From Lachnospiraceae bacterium (GTDB lineage Bacteria > Bacillota > Clostridia > Lachnospirales > Lachnospiraceae): a DNA stretch of 64,000 nucleotides. Made by a program: the position numbers and the translations under genes. The notes under the pieces are model-generated. The model saw nothing but the letters and a program-made list of their open reading frames with translations. It was not told where the DNA came from and did no database searches. Shown here piece by piece: positions 19,362 to 28,368 of the stretch (its first letter is position 1; each line of letters starts with the position of its first letter). The stretch spans positions 1 to 64,000 of the forward strand of contig JAFSLV010000009.1 in the NCBI GenBank assembly GCA_017448245.1. Reading direction: 5' to 3'.

Positions 19362-21848
19362 ATGACAGAAAGAATCTCCGTCCGTGCCTTCGTGGAATTT
19401 CTTTTGAGGGAAGGCGACATCGACAACCGTCTGCGCGCATCGAGCGAAAAGGCGATGCGCGAAGGGGTGAGAATCCACAAAAAAATCCAGAAGATGCGGG
19501 GTCCCCTGTATCGTGCGGAGGTACCGCTTTCATATACGTACGATACGGGGCGTTATGAGCTGCGCATCGAAGGCAGGGCCGACGGCGTGATGGATCACGG
19601 CGCGTTTGAAGCGGCGTCTGCGCGGGACGATGCCCAGATGACGCTGTTTGACAAAGAGCCGGACAAAGAGGACGCACAGGATATCCCGCTCATCGAGGAA
19701 ATCAAGGGAACGTACCGGAACGTCACCAAAATGGAAGCGCCCGTGCCCGTGCATCTGGCGCAGGCGCTTTGCTATGCGCATTTTTACTGCATACAGGAAA
19801 ATGTTCCGCGCATCCGCGTCGTGCTGACCTATGTCAATCTCGACACGGAGGAAAAAAAGGAATTCCCCTCGCTCCGTACGGCGCGGGAGCTTGCGGACTG
19901 CGTGGAGGAGCTGATCAGGCGCTACATCGTCTGGTCGGATTTTCGTTTCGACCACCGGGAAGAGCGAAACGCTTCGATCCGGAAACTCACCTTTCCTTAT
20001 GCGTACCGCAGGGGACAGAAGGATCTCGCGGAGGGCGTCTACCGCACGATCGTGCATGAAAGAAAGCTCTTTCTCGAGGCGCCGACGGGCTCCGGCAAAA
20101 CGCTCGCCACGCTGTTTCCCGCGATCAAGGCAATCGGTGAGGAAAAGGCGGAGCGCATCTTTTACATGACGGCACGCACGATCGCGAGAAGGGCGCCGCA
20201 GGAAGCCGTGCGCCTGATGCGTGCGCACGGTGCACTGAAGGTGCTGACGGTAACGCTGACCGCAAAGGAAAAGATCTGCACGAATGAGGTATGCGACTGC
20301 AATCCGGACAGCTGTCCCTTTGCGAAGGGACATTTTGACCGCGTCAACGACGCACTCCTGGACATCCTCTCCAAAGAGGAGGCGTGCGACCGGGAGACGA
20401 TCACGGCGTACGCGAAAAAGCACGCGGTCTGTCCCTTTGAATACGCGCTGGACTTAAGCGGGTTTGCGGACATCGTGATCTGTGATTACAATTATCTCTT
20501 TGATCCGTTTGTCTATCTGCGGCGTTTCTTTGCGGAGGGCGAGGAAAGGGATCATCTCTTCCTCGTGGACGAGGCGCACAATCTGATCGACCGGGGCAGG
20601 GAGATGTACAGCGCGTCGCTGTCCGTTTCGGAGATGGCCTCGTACCTGTCCGTCTGTACCAGGGTCAAACGTCTTGATCCCGTACGTGAAAAACTCGAAC
20701 AGGTCGTGCGCGAGCTCGAACGCCTTGCCGGGCTGCACGGCGCGTGGGAGGAGGACGCTCCGGGGAAAAGAAACGCAGACGACTACTGCGTGATCGATGA
20801 CATCGAACGGCTCACGGAGGCGCTCAGAAGGCTCAACCGCGTGCTGTCCGATTATCTCGACAGCCGCGCAAAGACGCTGCCGCGCAGGGAGGAGATGCTG
20901 GCGCTGTATTTTGCGCTCTACCGCTTCCGCACGATTGCGGACGAAACGGACCACCGTTACGTGATCTACGGGGATTACGAGCGGCCAAGGGGAAAAGCGG
21001 CCTCCTTTGTGCTGCATCTTTTCTGTGTGGACCCTTCGGCAAGGCTTGCGGGATGCATGGCAAAGGGCGTCGCGTCGGTTCTTTTTTCCGCGACGATGCT
21101 GCCCGTACAGTATTACAAGCACCTGCTCGGAGGAGCCCCTTCCGATTACGAGATCTACGCGCAGACGTCGTTTTTGCCAGAAAACTGTGCCCAGGTGATC
21201 GTCAATGACGTGACGAGCCGCTATACCGCGCGTACGTCCGGAACCTACCAAAAGATCGCAAGGGCAGTGCATGAGGTGACCGGTGCGAGGAAGGGCAACT
21301 ATCTCGTCTTTTTCCCGTCGTTTGCCTTTTTGGGGGAGGTGCTTGCGCATTTTGAGGCGCTCTTTCCGGAGGAGGCGGCGTCGCTGAGGATCCAGCGCCC
21401 GGAGATGGGAGAGGAGGAGCGGGAGGTCTTTCTCGATTCCTTCACGGAGGAGGGGGCGGTATGCGGCTTTTGTGTGCTCGGCGGGATCTTTGCGGAGGGA
21501 ATCGACCTGACGGGGAGACGCCTGATCGGTGCCGTGATCGTGGGGACGGGGCTGCCGCTCTTAAGCGCCGCGCGCGGCGTAATCCGCGGCTATTTTGACG
21601 GGGCGGATGAAAACGGCTTTGATTATGCCTACCGCTTTCCCGGCATGAACCGCGTGCTGCAGGCCGCGGGCCGCGTCATCCGGACATCGGACGATACCGG
21701 CGTGATCGCCCTGCTCGACGACCGCTTTGCCTGGAGCGGCTACAGGAGCCTGTTTCCGCGGGAATGGGGGCAGGTGTCGGTGCTGGGGACTGACAAAGTC
21801 AGACAGCACTTAACGGATTTTTGGACAGGAACGAAAGAATCCCACTAA
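19362..21848 (+). CDS. DinG/XPD-type DNA helicase with N-terminal PD-(D/E)XK nuclease domain
   Basis: Superfamily 2 helicase of 828 residues. Residues 1-190 look like a Cas4/RecB-type nuclease: an RIEGRADGVMDHG segment followed by EEIKGTYRNV and a helix with QALCYAHFYC, matching the D...E-x-K pattern. The helicase starts around 215; Walker A EAPTGSGKT is near 240. A cysteine-rich stretch (about 306-360) with four or more Cys suggests an XPD-like 4Fe-4S cluster. DEAHNL is near 404, and the C-terminal AAGRVIRTSDD arginine-finger motif is intact. Likely unwinds and trims structured DNA in repair. The ATG at 19362 is preferred over an upstream in-frame GTG. Confidence 0.85.
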   Translation: MTERISVRAFVEFLLREGDIDNRLRASSEKAMREGVRIHKKIQKMRGPLYRAEVPLSYTYDTGRYELRIEGRADGVMDHGAFEAASARDDAQMTLFDKEPDKEDAQDIPLIEEIKGTYRNVTKMEAPVPVHLAQALCYAHFYCIQENVPRIRVVLTYVNLDTEEKKEFPSLRTARELADCVEELIRRYIVWSDFRFDHREERNASIRKLTFPYAYRRGQKDLAEGVYRTIVHERKLFLEAPTGSGKTLATLFPAIKAIGEEKAERIFYMTARTIARRAPQEAVRLMRAHGALKVLTVTLTAKEKICTNEVCDCNPDSCPFAKGHFDRVNDALLDILSKEEACDRETITAYAKKHAVCPFEYALDLSGFADIVICDYNYLFDPFVYLRRFFAEGEERDHLFLVDEAHNLIDRGREMYSASLSVSEMASYLSVCTRVKRLDPVREKLEQVVRELERLAGLHGAWEEDAPGKRNADDYCVIDDIERLTEALRRLNRVLSDYLDSRAKTLPRREEMLALYFALYRFRTIADETDHRYVIYGDYERPRGKAASFVLHLFCVDPSARLAGCMAKGVASVLFSATMLPVQYYKHLLGGAPSDYEIYAQTSFLPENCAQVIVNDVTSRYTARTSGTYQKIARAVHEVTGARKGNYLVFFPSFAFLGEVLAHFEALFPEEAASLRIQRPEMGEEEREVFLDSFTEEGAVCGFCVLGGIFAEGIDLTGRRLIGAVIVGTGLPLLSAARGVIRGYFDGADENGFDYAYRFPGMNRVLQAAGRVIRTSDDTGVIALLDDRFAWSGYRSLFPREWGQVSVLGTDKVRQHLTDFWTGTKESH

Positions 21849-22140
21849 ATTGTACGAGTTTTTGATAAAATTCACCAATCGGCCCCTTCGAAAATGTTAC
21901 AAAATTCCGATTATGACAAGAACGTCATTGTGGATAACTTCGTGGAGAACGTGGATTTTACGTTGCAGTTGACGCGAAGTCCAGATATAGAGTGATTTTC
22001 AGCACACGAAAATCCGTTGATCGGAATTGCGTTTATGGACCCCGAAGAAAAGTACTGTCTGGGTCAATCATCATATTTTTGCCGGAAATTGTCTGACAAA
22101 AGTGTCAGAAAGAGCCTGTTTTTACTTATAATATGGGATT
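21849..22140 (+). other. Intergenic region with a small open frame and two hairpins
   Basis: About 290 nt between the helicase and the convergent HAD gene. A 33-codon frame (ATG 21893 to TGA 21994) has no ribosome binding site and resembles nothing I recognise. Two hairpins are visible: GATTTTC/GAAAATC (21994-22014) and CTGACA/TGTCAG around 22093-22108. Neither has a proper T-run. A TATAAT at 22127 has no plausible gene behind it. Confidence 0.4.
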
Positions 22141-22947
22141 TTAGCTGAAAAAAGGCACGAGACCGTCGTGATCGTTGTCTTCTTCGGTGACGACATCGGC
22201 GGCCTCCCGCACCCGTTCCGTGGCATTTTTCATTGCGATGCCAAGGCCCGCGGCCCGGATCATGGAAATATCGTTTTCCTCGTCTCCCGCGGCGAGGGAG
22301 GAGGATACGGGGATCTGCAGATGGTCGCAGAGCCAGCGCACGGCATGCCCCTTGCCGGCGGCAGCGGAAAAGATCTCGAGATACCAGGGAGCGGAGTAGA
22401 TGAGTTCATAGGAATCGTCGAGCCGCTCACGCATGTGGACGCGGAAGCGCTCGAGCAGATCAAAGTCCTTTTGCTCGACCACGAGGCACTTACATGGGTC
22501 CTCCCTCAGATGCGACAAAAGATCGTCCGTAAACTGCGCGGGCATCCTGGCGATGCGCTGGTTAAAGCGCAGGTTTTCGTGATCGGCGCGCGTCACGATA
22601 TGGTCCGCGGCATAGGTCTGGCAATAGAGTCCCCAGTCCCTCGCCTCATCATAGATGAACTGTGCGGTCCTGACCGGGAGAGGTACGCGGTGAAGGACCT
22701 TCCCTGATGCGGGGTCACAGATCTCTGCGCCGTTAAAGGCGACGACATAGAGGTTTCGGAGTGCCGTCAGTCCGTATTCTTCCGCAACCTTCATGGCGGA
22801 GGGGAGCGGCCTCCCGGTGCAGATGACAAAGAGATGTCCCTGCTCCGTAAAGTGCCGCAGGGCCCGCATGGTGGCGGGCGAGATCTTTTTATCGCCGGTC
22901 AGAAGCGTACCGTCCAGATCCGAGAAAAAGATTTTGCGATTGTGCAT
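22141..22947 (-). CDS. Cof-type HAD-superfamily phosphatase
   Basis: Haloacid-dehalogenase hydrolase of subfamily IIB, 268 residues. The nucleophile motif I is FFSDLDGTLLTGDKK at the very N-terminus, motif II is the FVICTGRP segment, and motif IV is AAGDEENDISMI near the C-terminus. Such enzymes dephosphorylate sugar phosphates or flavin and pyridoxal precursors; the substrate is not predictable. The ATG at 22947 has GGAGG seven nt upstream, so longer readings toward 23262 are rejected. It is divergent from azlC; the two starts are only 27 nt apart. Confidence 0.87.
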   Translation of the reverse strand: MHNRKIFFSDLDGTLLTGDKKISPATMRALRHFTEQGHLFVICTGRPLPSAMKVAEEYGLTALRNLYVVAFNGAEICDPASGKVLHRVPLPVRTAQFIYDEARDWGLYCQTYAADHIVTRADHENLRFNQRIARMPAQFTDDLLSHLREDPCKCLVVEQKDFDLLERFRVHMRERLDDSYELIYSAPWYLEIFSAAAGKGHAVRWLCDHLQIPVSSSLAAGDEENDISMIRAAGLGIAMKNATERVREAADVVTEEDNDHDGLVPFFS

Positions 22948-22968
22948 CAAAAACCTCCGTGCTATAGT
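22940..22968 (+). promoter_or_regulatory. Promoter of azlCD with start of transcription on the ATG
   Basis: TTGTGC at 22940-22945 and TATAGT at 22963-22968 with a 17-bp spacer. Only 6 nt separate the -10 from the azlC ATG at 22975. The promoter overlaps the start of the divergent HAD gene. Confidence 0.55.
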
Positions 22969-22974
22969 ACTCAT

Positions 22975-23706
22975 ATGATTATAACACAGGAAACACGCCG
23001 GGAGGCATTCCTTGCGGGGATGCGAGCGGCCATTCCCATCGGACTTGCGTATTTTGCGGTGTCGTTTGCGTTCGGACTCAGCGCCTCGGAGGGCGGGATG
23101 AGTGCCGCGCATGCGGCGCTGATTTCTTTGCTGTGCCTGACCAGCGCCGGGCAGTTTGCGGGACTGACCGTGATCCTTTTCTCCGGCGCGCTGACGGAGA
23201 TCTTTCTGACACAGGTCGTCATCAACCTGCGCTATCTGCTGATGAGCTTTTCGCTTTCGCAAAAGCTCGAAAAGAAAGCGTCGCTCCTTCAGCGGCTCAT
23301 CGTCGCCTTCGGCGTGACCGACGAGATCTTTGCGGTGAGCGCCGCAAGAGAGGGAGCGCTGAGTCCCTTCTTTTCCTTTGGCGCGATGAGTGTCGCGATC
23401 CCCGGCTGGGTGCTCGGCACGCTGAGCGGGGGACTCCTCGGCAACGTGCTGCCGGATGCGCTGTTGCGCGCGCTGTCCGTTGCGCTCTACGGGATGTTCC
23501 TTGCGATCATCATTCCGCCCGCCAAAAAGGACAGGAAGGTCCTGTGCGCGATCGTGATCGCGATGGGGTTATCCGCGGTATGCACGTACGCGCCGCTGCT
23601 GAGACAGATCTCCGCGGGCTTTCGCATCATACTGGTGACGGTGATCGTGGCGGCCGGCATGGCGGCGGTGACAAAAGAAGTGCCGCGGGACGGAAAGGAG
23701 CGCTGA
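22975..23706 (+). CDS. azlC: AzlC-family branched-chain amino acid exporter, large subunit
   Basis: Membrane protein of 243 residues that with AzlD exports branched-chain amino acids or analogues such as azaleucine. Family stretches include FLAGMRAAIPIGLAYFAVSF, LTSAGQFAGLTVI and INLRYLLMSFSLSQKL. The ATG at 22975 is supported by the family N-terminus; there is no ribosome binding site, and the -10 box lies 6 nt upstream, which suggests a leaderless message. Longer in-frame starts would run into the divergent HAD gene. It is followed directly by azlD. Confidence 0.87.
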   Translation: MIITQETRREAFLAGMRAAIPIGLAYFAVSFAFGLSASEGGMSAAHAALISLLCLTSAGQFAGLTVILFSGALTEIFLTQVVINLRYLLMSFSLSQKLEKKASLLQRLIVAFGVTDEIFAVSAAREGALSPFFSFGAMSVAIPGWVLGTLSGGLLGNVLPDALLRALSVALYGMFLAIIIPPAKKDRKVLCAIVIAMGLSAVCTYAPLLRQISAGFRIILVTVIVAAGMAAVTKEVPRDGKER

Positions 23707-24021
23707 ATGGACAGATTTTATCTCTATGTTTTCATCATGGCGCTGACCACCTATCTGATCCGCGTGCTGCCCTTTGTACTCTTCAAAAGAGAGATCCGCG
23801 GTGCCTTCATGACCTCCTTTTTGTACTATGTGCCCTACGTCTGTCTCGCGGCAATGACATTTCCCGCGATTCTTACGGCGCCGGGAAACGCCGCGGTCGG
23901 AGGGATCGCTTTTGTGTGCGCGCTCATCGCCGCGTTTTCAGGGATTCCGATTCCCGCGGTGGCTGTTCTTGCGAGCGCCGCGGCGTACGTGGCGGAGCTT
24001 TTTCTTTTGGGCGGCGGATGA
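23707..24021 (+). CDS. azlD: AzlD-family small subunit of the branched-chain amino acid exporter
   Basis: Small membrane protein of 104 residues with about four helices, the normal AzlD length. TYLIRVLPFVLFKREI near the N-terminus and YVPYVCLAAMTFPAIL in the middle are family features. It starts immediately after the azlC stop with GGAAAGGAG as ribosome binding site at the end of azlC, so the two subunits are translationally coupled. Confidence 0.87.
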   Translation: MDRFYLYVFIMALTTYLIRVLPFVLFKREIRGAFMTSFLYYVPYVCLAAMTFPAILTAPGNAAVGGIAFVCALIAAFSGIPIPAVAVLASAAAYVAELFLLGGG

Positions 24022-24087
24022 GATGATTCCGGATGGTGTATAATGGTGGTAACAGGTAAGGACTGCACGGGACGCGTGGAGGAGCAA

Positions 24088-25119
24088 ATGACCAAATCCG
24101 CATTTACGTTTTTATCCGCTGACAAAAAAACAACGATCCATGCGATCCGCTGGCAGCCGGAGGGAGAGATCCGGGCGGTGCTGCAGATCGCGCACGGGAT
24201 GGTCGAATACATCGACCGCTATGATGAATTTGCCACGTTTCTTGCGGGACACGGATATCTCGTGAGCGGGCATGACCATCTCGGCCACGGCGATTCGGTA
24301 CGCAGCAGGGACGACTGGGGCTATATCGCGGATGTCTCCCGCCCCGACCGCGTCCTCGTCGAGGACATGCATGCGCTGCGCACGATCCTGCAGACGGAGT
24401 ATACCGACAAACCCTTTTTCATCCTGGGGCACAGCTTTGGTTCGTATCTGCTCAGGGAGTATCTCGCCCTGCACGGGGAGGGCTTAAACGGCGCGATCGT
24501 GATGGGCACGGGACATGTGAGCCAGGGGACGTCGCTGCTGGGACTGAGCCTGATCTCCCTGATCTCTCTCTTTAAGGGCAAGCGTTACCGCAGCGAGCTG
24601 ATGCGCAACATGTCCTATTCCAAATCCTACAAACAGTATGACGTGATCGGGCACGACCAGGGCAACAGCTGGCTGACCAAGGACCGCGCGATCGTCAAGG
24701 CCTACTATGAGGAGCCGCGCTGCACCTTTCTCTTTACGCTGAACGGCTATCAGGCCCTGCTGGAGGCGGTGCAGTATGCCTGCAGCGAGGAACATGTCCG
24801 CCTCATCCCGAAGGATCTGCCGGTGCTGCTGGCAAGCGGTGCGGAGGATCCGGTCGGGGACCTGAGTGTCGGCGTACGCAAGGTGCAGGAGATGATGATG
24901 CACGCGGGGATCCGCGACCTGACCTGCAGGCTCTATCCGGATGACCGGCATGAGATCCTCAACGAGACGGACCGGCAGCAGGTATATGAGGATCTGCTTT
25001 CCTGGATGGATGCACGAAATAACGTAGAAAAACAATCGAAATCAAGCGGAAAACCCGGCTTCGACAAGGCAAAGAGCGCCGAAGCGATCGATGACGCCAT
25101 GGAGAATATCTTTATTTAG
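24088..25119 (+). CDS. Alpha/beta hydrolase, monoacylglycerol lipase-like
   Basis: Serine hydrolase of 343 residues. The nucleophile elbow is GHSFGS, preceded by an oxyanion-hole stretch near AHGMVEYIDRYDEFA, and the late DRHEILNE segment supplies the histidine of the triad. The N-terminal half matches the serine aminopeptidase S33/lysophospholipase group. Substrate unknown; lipid or ester is likely. The ATG at 24088 is preferred over an upstream in-frame codon at 24043 because GTGGAGGAG is directly before it. The last 30 residues are polar and extend past the catalytic domain. Confidence 0.83.
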   Translation: MTKSAFTFLSADKKTTIHAIRWQPEGEIRAVLQIAHGMVEYIDRYDEFATFLAGHGYLVSGHDHLGHGDSVRSRDDWGYIADVSRPDRVLVEDMHALRTILQTEYTDKPFFILGHSFGSYLLREYLALHGEGLNGAIVMGTGHVSQGTSLLGLSLISLISLFKGKRYRSELMRNMSYSKSYKQYDVIGHDQGNSWLTKDRAIVKAYYEEPRCTFLFTLNGYQALLEAVQYACSEEHVRLIPKDLPVLLASGAEDPVGDLSVGVRKVQEMMMHAGIRDLTCRLYPDDRHEILNETDRQQVYEDLLSWMDARNNVEKQSKSSGKPGFDKAKSAEAIDDAMENIFI

Positions 25120-25158
25120 CGGTTGTCTGCACTGTTATACAGGCGGTTGGCGGCATAC

Positions 25159-25187
25159 TTGACACGTCCCGCAGGCTTTTATATAAT
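25159..25187 (+). promoter_or_regulatory. Consensus promoter of rplM-rpsI
   Basis: TTGACA at 25159-25164 and TATAAT at 25182-25187 with a 17-bp spacer: a perfect sigma-A consensus, fitting a ribosomal protein operon. Transcription should begin near 25194. Confidence 0.9.
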
Positions 25188-25193
25188 ATTTTG

Positions 25194-25298
25194 GCGTGTG
25201 TGAACGGCACCCGGTATCCCGGTAAGTAGCGGGCGCGGTTCGTGCGGATCAGGTGAAGGGTCCGGACCATGGCACACCCATCACTATCAACCGTATTC
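25194..25298 (+). ncRNA. Structured rplM leader, candidate L13 autoregulatory element
   Basis: The roughly 105-nt leader between the promoter and the rplM ribosome binding site has complementary ends (GTGTG near 25197 and CACAC near 25273), an inner CCCG/CGGG stem near 25220-25233 and a GGTCCGGACC palindrome near 25259. L13 leaders that bind the ribosomal protein are known upstream of rplM in Firmicutes. I infer this from position and structure, not from a model match. Confidence 0.45.
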
Positions 25299-25313
25299 GG
25301 AGGGCAATTGTAT

Positions 25314-25742
25314 ATGAAGACTTATATGCCCGGCGCGCAGACGATCGAGCGGAAGTGGTATGTCGTCGACGCGACGGATAAAACATTGGGACGGCTGGCC
25401 ACGGAGGTCGCAAGAGTCCTGCGCGGCAAGCACAAGCCGATCTATACCCCGTACCTTGACACGGGCGATTATGTGATCGTCGTCAACGCGGAAAAGGTGC
25501 ACGTCACCGGCAAGAAGCTCGAGGAAAAGATCTACTGGCATCACACCGGCTGGATCGGCGGACAGAAGAGAGTGTCGCTCAAGCGTCTTTTGCAGACCCA
25601 TCCCGAGCGCGTTGTTGAGCACGCCGTCCGGGGAATGCTGCCGAAGGGACCGCTCGGCAGACAGATGTACCGCAAACTGCATGTATACGCCGGCGAGACG
25701 CATCCGCACGAAGCGCAGAAGCCGGAAGCACTGGAGGTATAA
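25314..25742 (+). CDS. rplM: 50S ribosomal protein L13
   Basis: Large-subunit assembly protein of 142 residues. Signature stretches are [48 protein letters not shown] and [13 protein letters not shown]. The ATG at 25314 follows CGGAGGG at 25299-25304. Followed by rpsI in the universal L13-S9 order. Confidence 0.98.
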   Translation: MKTYMPGAQTIERKWYVVDATDKTLGRLATEVARVLRGKHKPIYTPYLDTGDYVIVVNAEKVHVTGKKLEEKIYWHHTGWIGGQKRVSLKRLLQTHPERVVEHAVRGMLPKGPLGRQMYRKLHVYAGETHPHEAQKPEALEV

Positions 25743-25748
25743 CAGAGT

Positions 25749-26147
25749 ATGGCAAAGACGAGTAGTTATTACGGCACAGGCAGAAGAAAGACTTCCATTG
25801 CACGCGTATATCTGACGAGCGGCAAAGGAGAGGTCACGATCAATAAAAAGCCGATGGACGAGTACTTTGGTCTTGAGACGCTCAAGGTCATCGTCAGACA
25901 GCCGCTGGTCGCGACGGACACGCTCGGCAAGTTTGATGTCAAGGTCATCGTCAAGGGCGGCGGTACAACCGGCCAGGCCGGCGCCATCCGCCACGGCATC
26001 GCGAGAGCCCTGGTGGCCGCCGACGAAGAGACCTACCGCCCGATCCTCAAAAAGGAAGGCTTCCTTACGAGAGACGCCCGCATGAAAGAACGTAAAAAGT
26101 ACGGCCTCAAGAAGGCGAGAAAAGCTCCGCAGTTCTCGAAGAGATGA
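25749..26147 (+). CDS. rpsI: 30S ribosomal protein S9
   Basis: Small-subunit protein of 132 residues whose C-terminal tail reaches the P-site tRNA. The N-terminal [15 protein letters not shown], the central [14 protein letters not shown] and the conserved end [12 protein letters not shown] are all present. It lies 6 nt after rplM. A very long hairpin terminator follows. Confidence 0.98.
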   Translation: MAKTSSYYGTGRRKTSIARVYLTSGKGEVTINKKPMDEYFGLETLKVIVRQPLVATDTLGKFDVKVIVKGGGTTGQAGAIRHGIARALVAADEETYRPILKKEGFLTRDARMKERKKYGLKKARKAPQFSKR

Positions 26148-26157
26148 GCTTATCTGC

Positions 26158-26228
26158 GGAAGCGCAGTCAACGAAAAGGCACATGCAAGCTTGCTTGCGG
26201 ATGTGCCTTTTTTGTTGGCTGCGCTTCC
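26158..26228 (+). terminator. Long inverted repeat terminator of rplM-rpsI
   Basis: Two nearly complementary arms of about 33 nt span 26158-26228: outer GGAAGCGCAG/CTGCGCTTCC, inner AAAAGGCACAT (26174-26184)/ATGTGCC followed by six T (26208-26213). The inner hairpin alone is a classical intrinsic terminator. The symmetric outer arms suggest a bidirectional function for the convergent EAL gene. Confidence 0.8.
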
Positions 26229-26258
26229 ATAGGAAGTCACGGACGGGCTTGGCGAATC

Positions 26259-26350
26259 GCGAAGCGATTCGGCAAGATTCCGGCCGTAACTTCCGCAGAT
26301 AAGCGAAGCGATTCGGCTTTTCTTCCGGCCGTAACTTCCGCAGATAAGCG
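26259..26350 (+). repeat. Two tandem copies of a roughly 45-bp intergenic repeat
   Basis: GCGAAGCGATTCGGC occurs at 26259-26273 and 26303-26317. A 28-nt stretch, beginning TTCCGGCCGTAACTTCCGC and ending AGATAAGCG, is identical at 26278-26305 and 26323-26350. The unit therefore repeats with a 44-45 nt period. It contains its own palindrome (GAATCGC/GCGATTC around 26254-26270). Confidence 0.75.
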
Positions 26351-26410
26351 GAGTGCGATTTTCGAGTCCTGCAGATTCCGCAGATAATCCGCAGGGGGAG
26401 GAAATCGCCC

Positions 26411-28339
26411 TTACTTCCCAAACGTCCGCACGAATTCCAGAAACGCCCCCGAAGGCAGAGGCTTTGAGAACAGATATCCCTGCATATAATCACATCCGAG
26501 GCTCTCGAGCAGCGCCTTTTGCTGCACGGTCTCGACGCCCTCGGCCACCACGCGGTACTGCATCTGCCGGAGCATCCGCACGGTATTTTCCAGAAGAATC
26601 ATCGAGCTGAACTCGCCGCGCTGATTGTCACAATCGAGCGCACTCCAGAGGATCGATTTGTCGATCTTGATGATCTTGAAAGGCAGCGCAAACATATAAG
26701 AGTAGTTGGAATAGCCCGTGCCGTAATCGTCGAGCGAGAGCGTAAAACCGTATCCCGCAAGCTCCCGCACGGTCTTTTCGAGTGCGGCCTTGTTGCCGGC
26801 GGCGGCCGATTCCGTGATTTCGAGATTGAGCTGCTGCGGCTTGAGGCCCTTTTTGGCAAGGATCTCCCGGATGAGGCCCGGCAGATGATGGTTCATGCAC
26901 TGCACGACGCTGAGATTGACCTCGAGATAATCGATGCCGAACCGCTCCAGATGATTGTCCGCGTAAAAACGGCAGGCCTCCTCGATGACAAAGGAGCCGA
27001 TGTCCATGATCATGCCGTTACGCTCGGCGATCGGGATGAATTCGTCCGGAGGGATGGCGCCCAGCTCCTCGTCGAAGAGCCTTACCAGCGCCTCCGCGCA
27101 GAGGATCCTGCCGCTGCCCTTGTCCCAGATCGGCTGGTAATAGACTTCAAAGGCGTGATTTTCGAGCGCCTCCTTCATCTTTTGCTGGATGAGCACCTCG
27201 CGCTGATAAGAGTGCAGCGTATCGGAGGTGACGATCTCGGAATGCGACTGCGTCTCCCCGACCGGTGTCTCGATCGTGAGCATGAGCTGGTCCATGGTAG
27301 AGACCTCGTCCGGCATGGCGACGAGACAGATCTGTGCGGGAAAGACAACGGAGAGAGAAGCATACGCCCACTCGAGATCGAAGCGTTCCCGGATGCGCTC
27401 GGCCAAACCGGCCATCTGCTCCTTGTCCGCACCCCGCTGTACGATGGCAAAGCGTCCGCCGGAAAACACATAGCAGGAGGTCCTGCGCCCCTGGGATTTG
27501 AGCCAGACCGTCATGTCCCTGAGCACGTGGTTCATGTACTGCACGCCGAAGGTCGTATTGGAGTAGGTAAAATTAAAGAGCTTGACGGTGACAAACGTCA
27601 GCGGTGTGCGCGTATGGATCGCCAGCTCCATGTCCCGGATAAACGCAAAACGGTTGTAGGCGCCGGTGATCGTGTCCCTGATCTCATCCTCGTTTTCGAT
27701 CGCAAACAGAATACTCATCAGACCGATCGATTCAAAGAAGAGTTCGATCAGAAGATAGGGACGAAACATCTGGATCGTGATCGGGATGACGCAAAAGAGC
27801 ACACATATGACGAGCGACAATACCTTGGGCAGCGGCAGCGCCTTTTTGAAGCGCAGCACCAGAAAGATGCTTAAGGCCAGATTGAAAAAGGACAGCGCAT
27901 ATAGATGGAAAAACAAAGGACCGTGCGTATAGAGATGCCCCTCCCTGTAATAGAAGAGCTGCTGCGTGAACGGATTGCCAAAGATCAGAAGGAGTGACGC
28001 CGCGCCGGGAAGGGAGACCAGCACCCAGGAATACGGCCGCATGCGCTGCTCGAGTCCGATCAGGAAGATCACATAGATCACGCACACATAGGACATGAGG
28101 TTGTGAACGCTCAGGAAAAAGTAATTCCAGAAATCCAGCATGAAATGCGTCGTGCGTTCCGGATACGAGATATAATACGAGCTGATGATGTCCGAGACGG
28201 CGGACAGCATGCCCAGCGAGACAAAAATAAAAAACAGCCAGTTGGAAGCCTTGGAATTATCTTTCCTGGTATAGATCAACAGCAGTATGAACGCGAAGAT
28301 GACCATCGCGCAGACATCATAATGAATGTTATATAACAT
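26411..28339 (-). CDS. Membrane-bound c-di-GMP phosphodiesterase with degenerate GGDEF and intact EAL
   Basis: About 642 residues. Roughly seven hydrophobic helices fill the first 220 residues, a membrane sensor module. A GGDEF-like domain follows, but its signature reads SGGRF, so cyclase activity is unlikely. The EAL domain is complete: EALVRL, the NLS segment, EITES, DDYGTGYSNYSY, KIDKS and VAEGVET, all the metal- and substrate-binding positions. It should hydrolyse c-di-GMP and lower motility-to-biofilm signalling. The start is uncertain: the ATG at 28339 lacks a clear ribosome binding site, and an ATG at 28306 or a TTG at 28408 are alternatives. Confidence 0.83.
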   Translation of the reverse strand: MLYNIHYDVCAMVIFAFILLLIYTRKDNSKASNWLFFIFVSLGMLSAVSDIISSYYISYPERTTHFMLDFWNYFFLSVHNLMSYVCVIYVIFLIGLEQRMRPYSWVLVSLPGAASLLLIFGNPFTQQLFYYREGHLYTHGPLFFHLYALSFFNLALSIFLVLRFKKALPLPKVLSLVICVLFCVIPITIQMFRPYLLIELFFESIGLMSILFAIENEDEIRDTITGAYNRFAFIRDMELAIHTRTPLTFVTVKLFNFTYSNTTFGVQYMNHVLRDMTVWLKSQGRRTSCYVFSGGRFAIVQRGADKEQMAGLAERIRERFDLEWAYASLSVVFPAQICLVAMPDEVSTMDQLMLTIETPVGETQSHSEIVTSDTLHSYQREVLIQQKMKEALENHAFEVYYQPIWDKGSGRILCAEALVRLFDEELGAIPPDEFIPIAERNGMIMDIGSFVIEEACRFYADNHLERFGIDYLEVNLSVVQCMNHHLPGLIREILAKKGLKPQQLNLEITESAAAGNKAALEKTVRELAGYGFTLSLDDYGTGYSNYSYMFALPFKIIKIDKSILWSALDCDNQRGEFSSMILLENTVRMLRQMQYRVVAEGVETVQQKALLESLGCDYMQGYLFSKPLPSGAFLEFVRTFGK

Positions 28340-28368
28340 ACTAATAATATACAATAGGAAAATGTTCT

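Noticed and set aside
22127..22132. TATAAT box after the helicase gene
   Set aside because: No + strand gene begins within 800 nt downstream and no -35 is convincing.
26519..27874. + strand open frame of 451 codons opposite the EAL gene
   Set aside because: The - strand frame has all EAL motifs; the + frame is a shadow.
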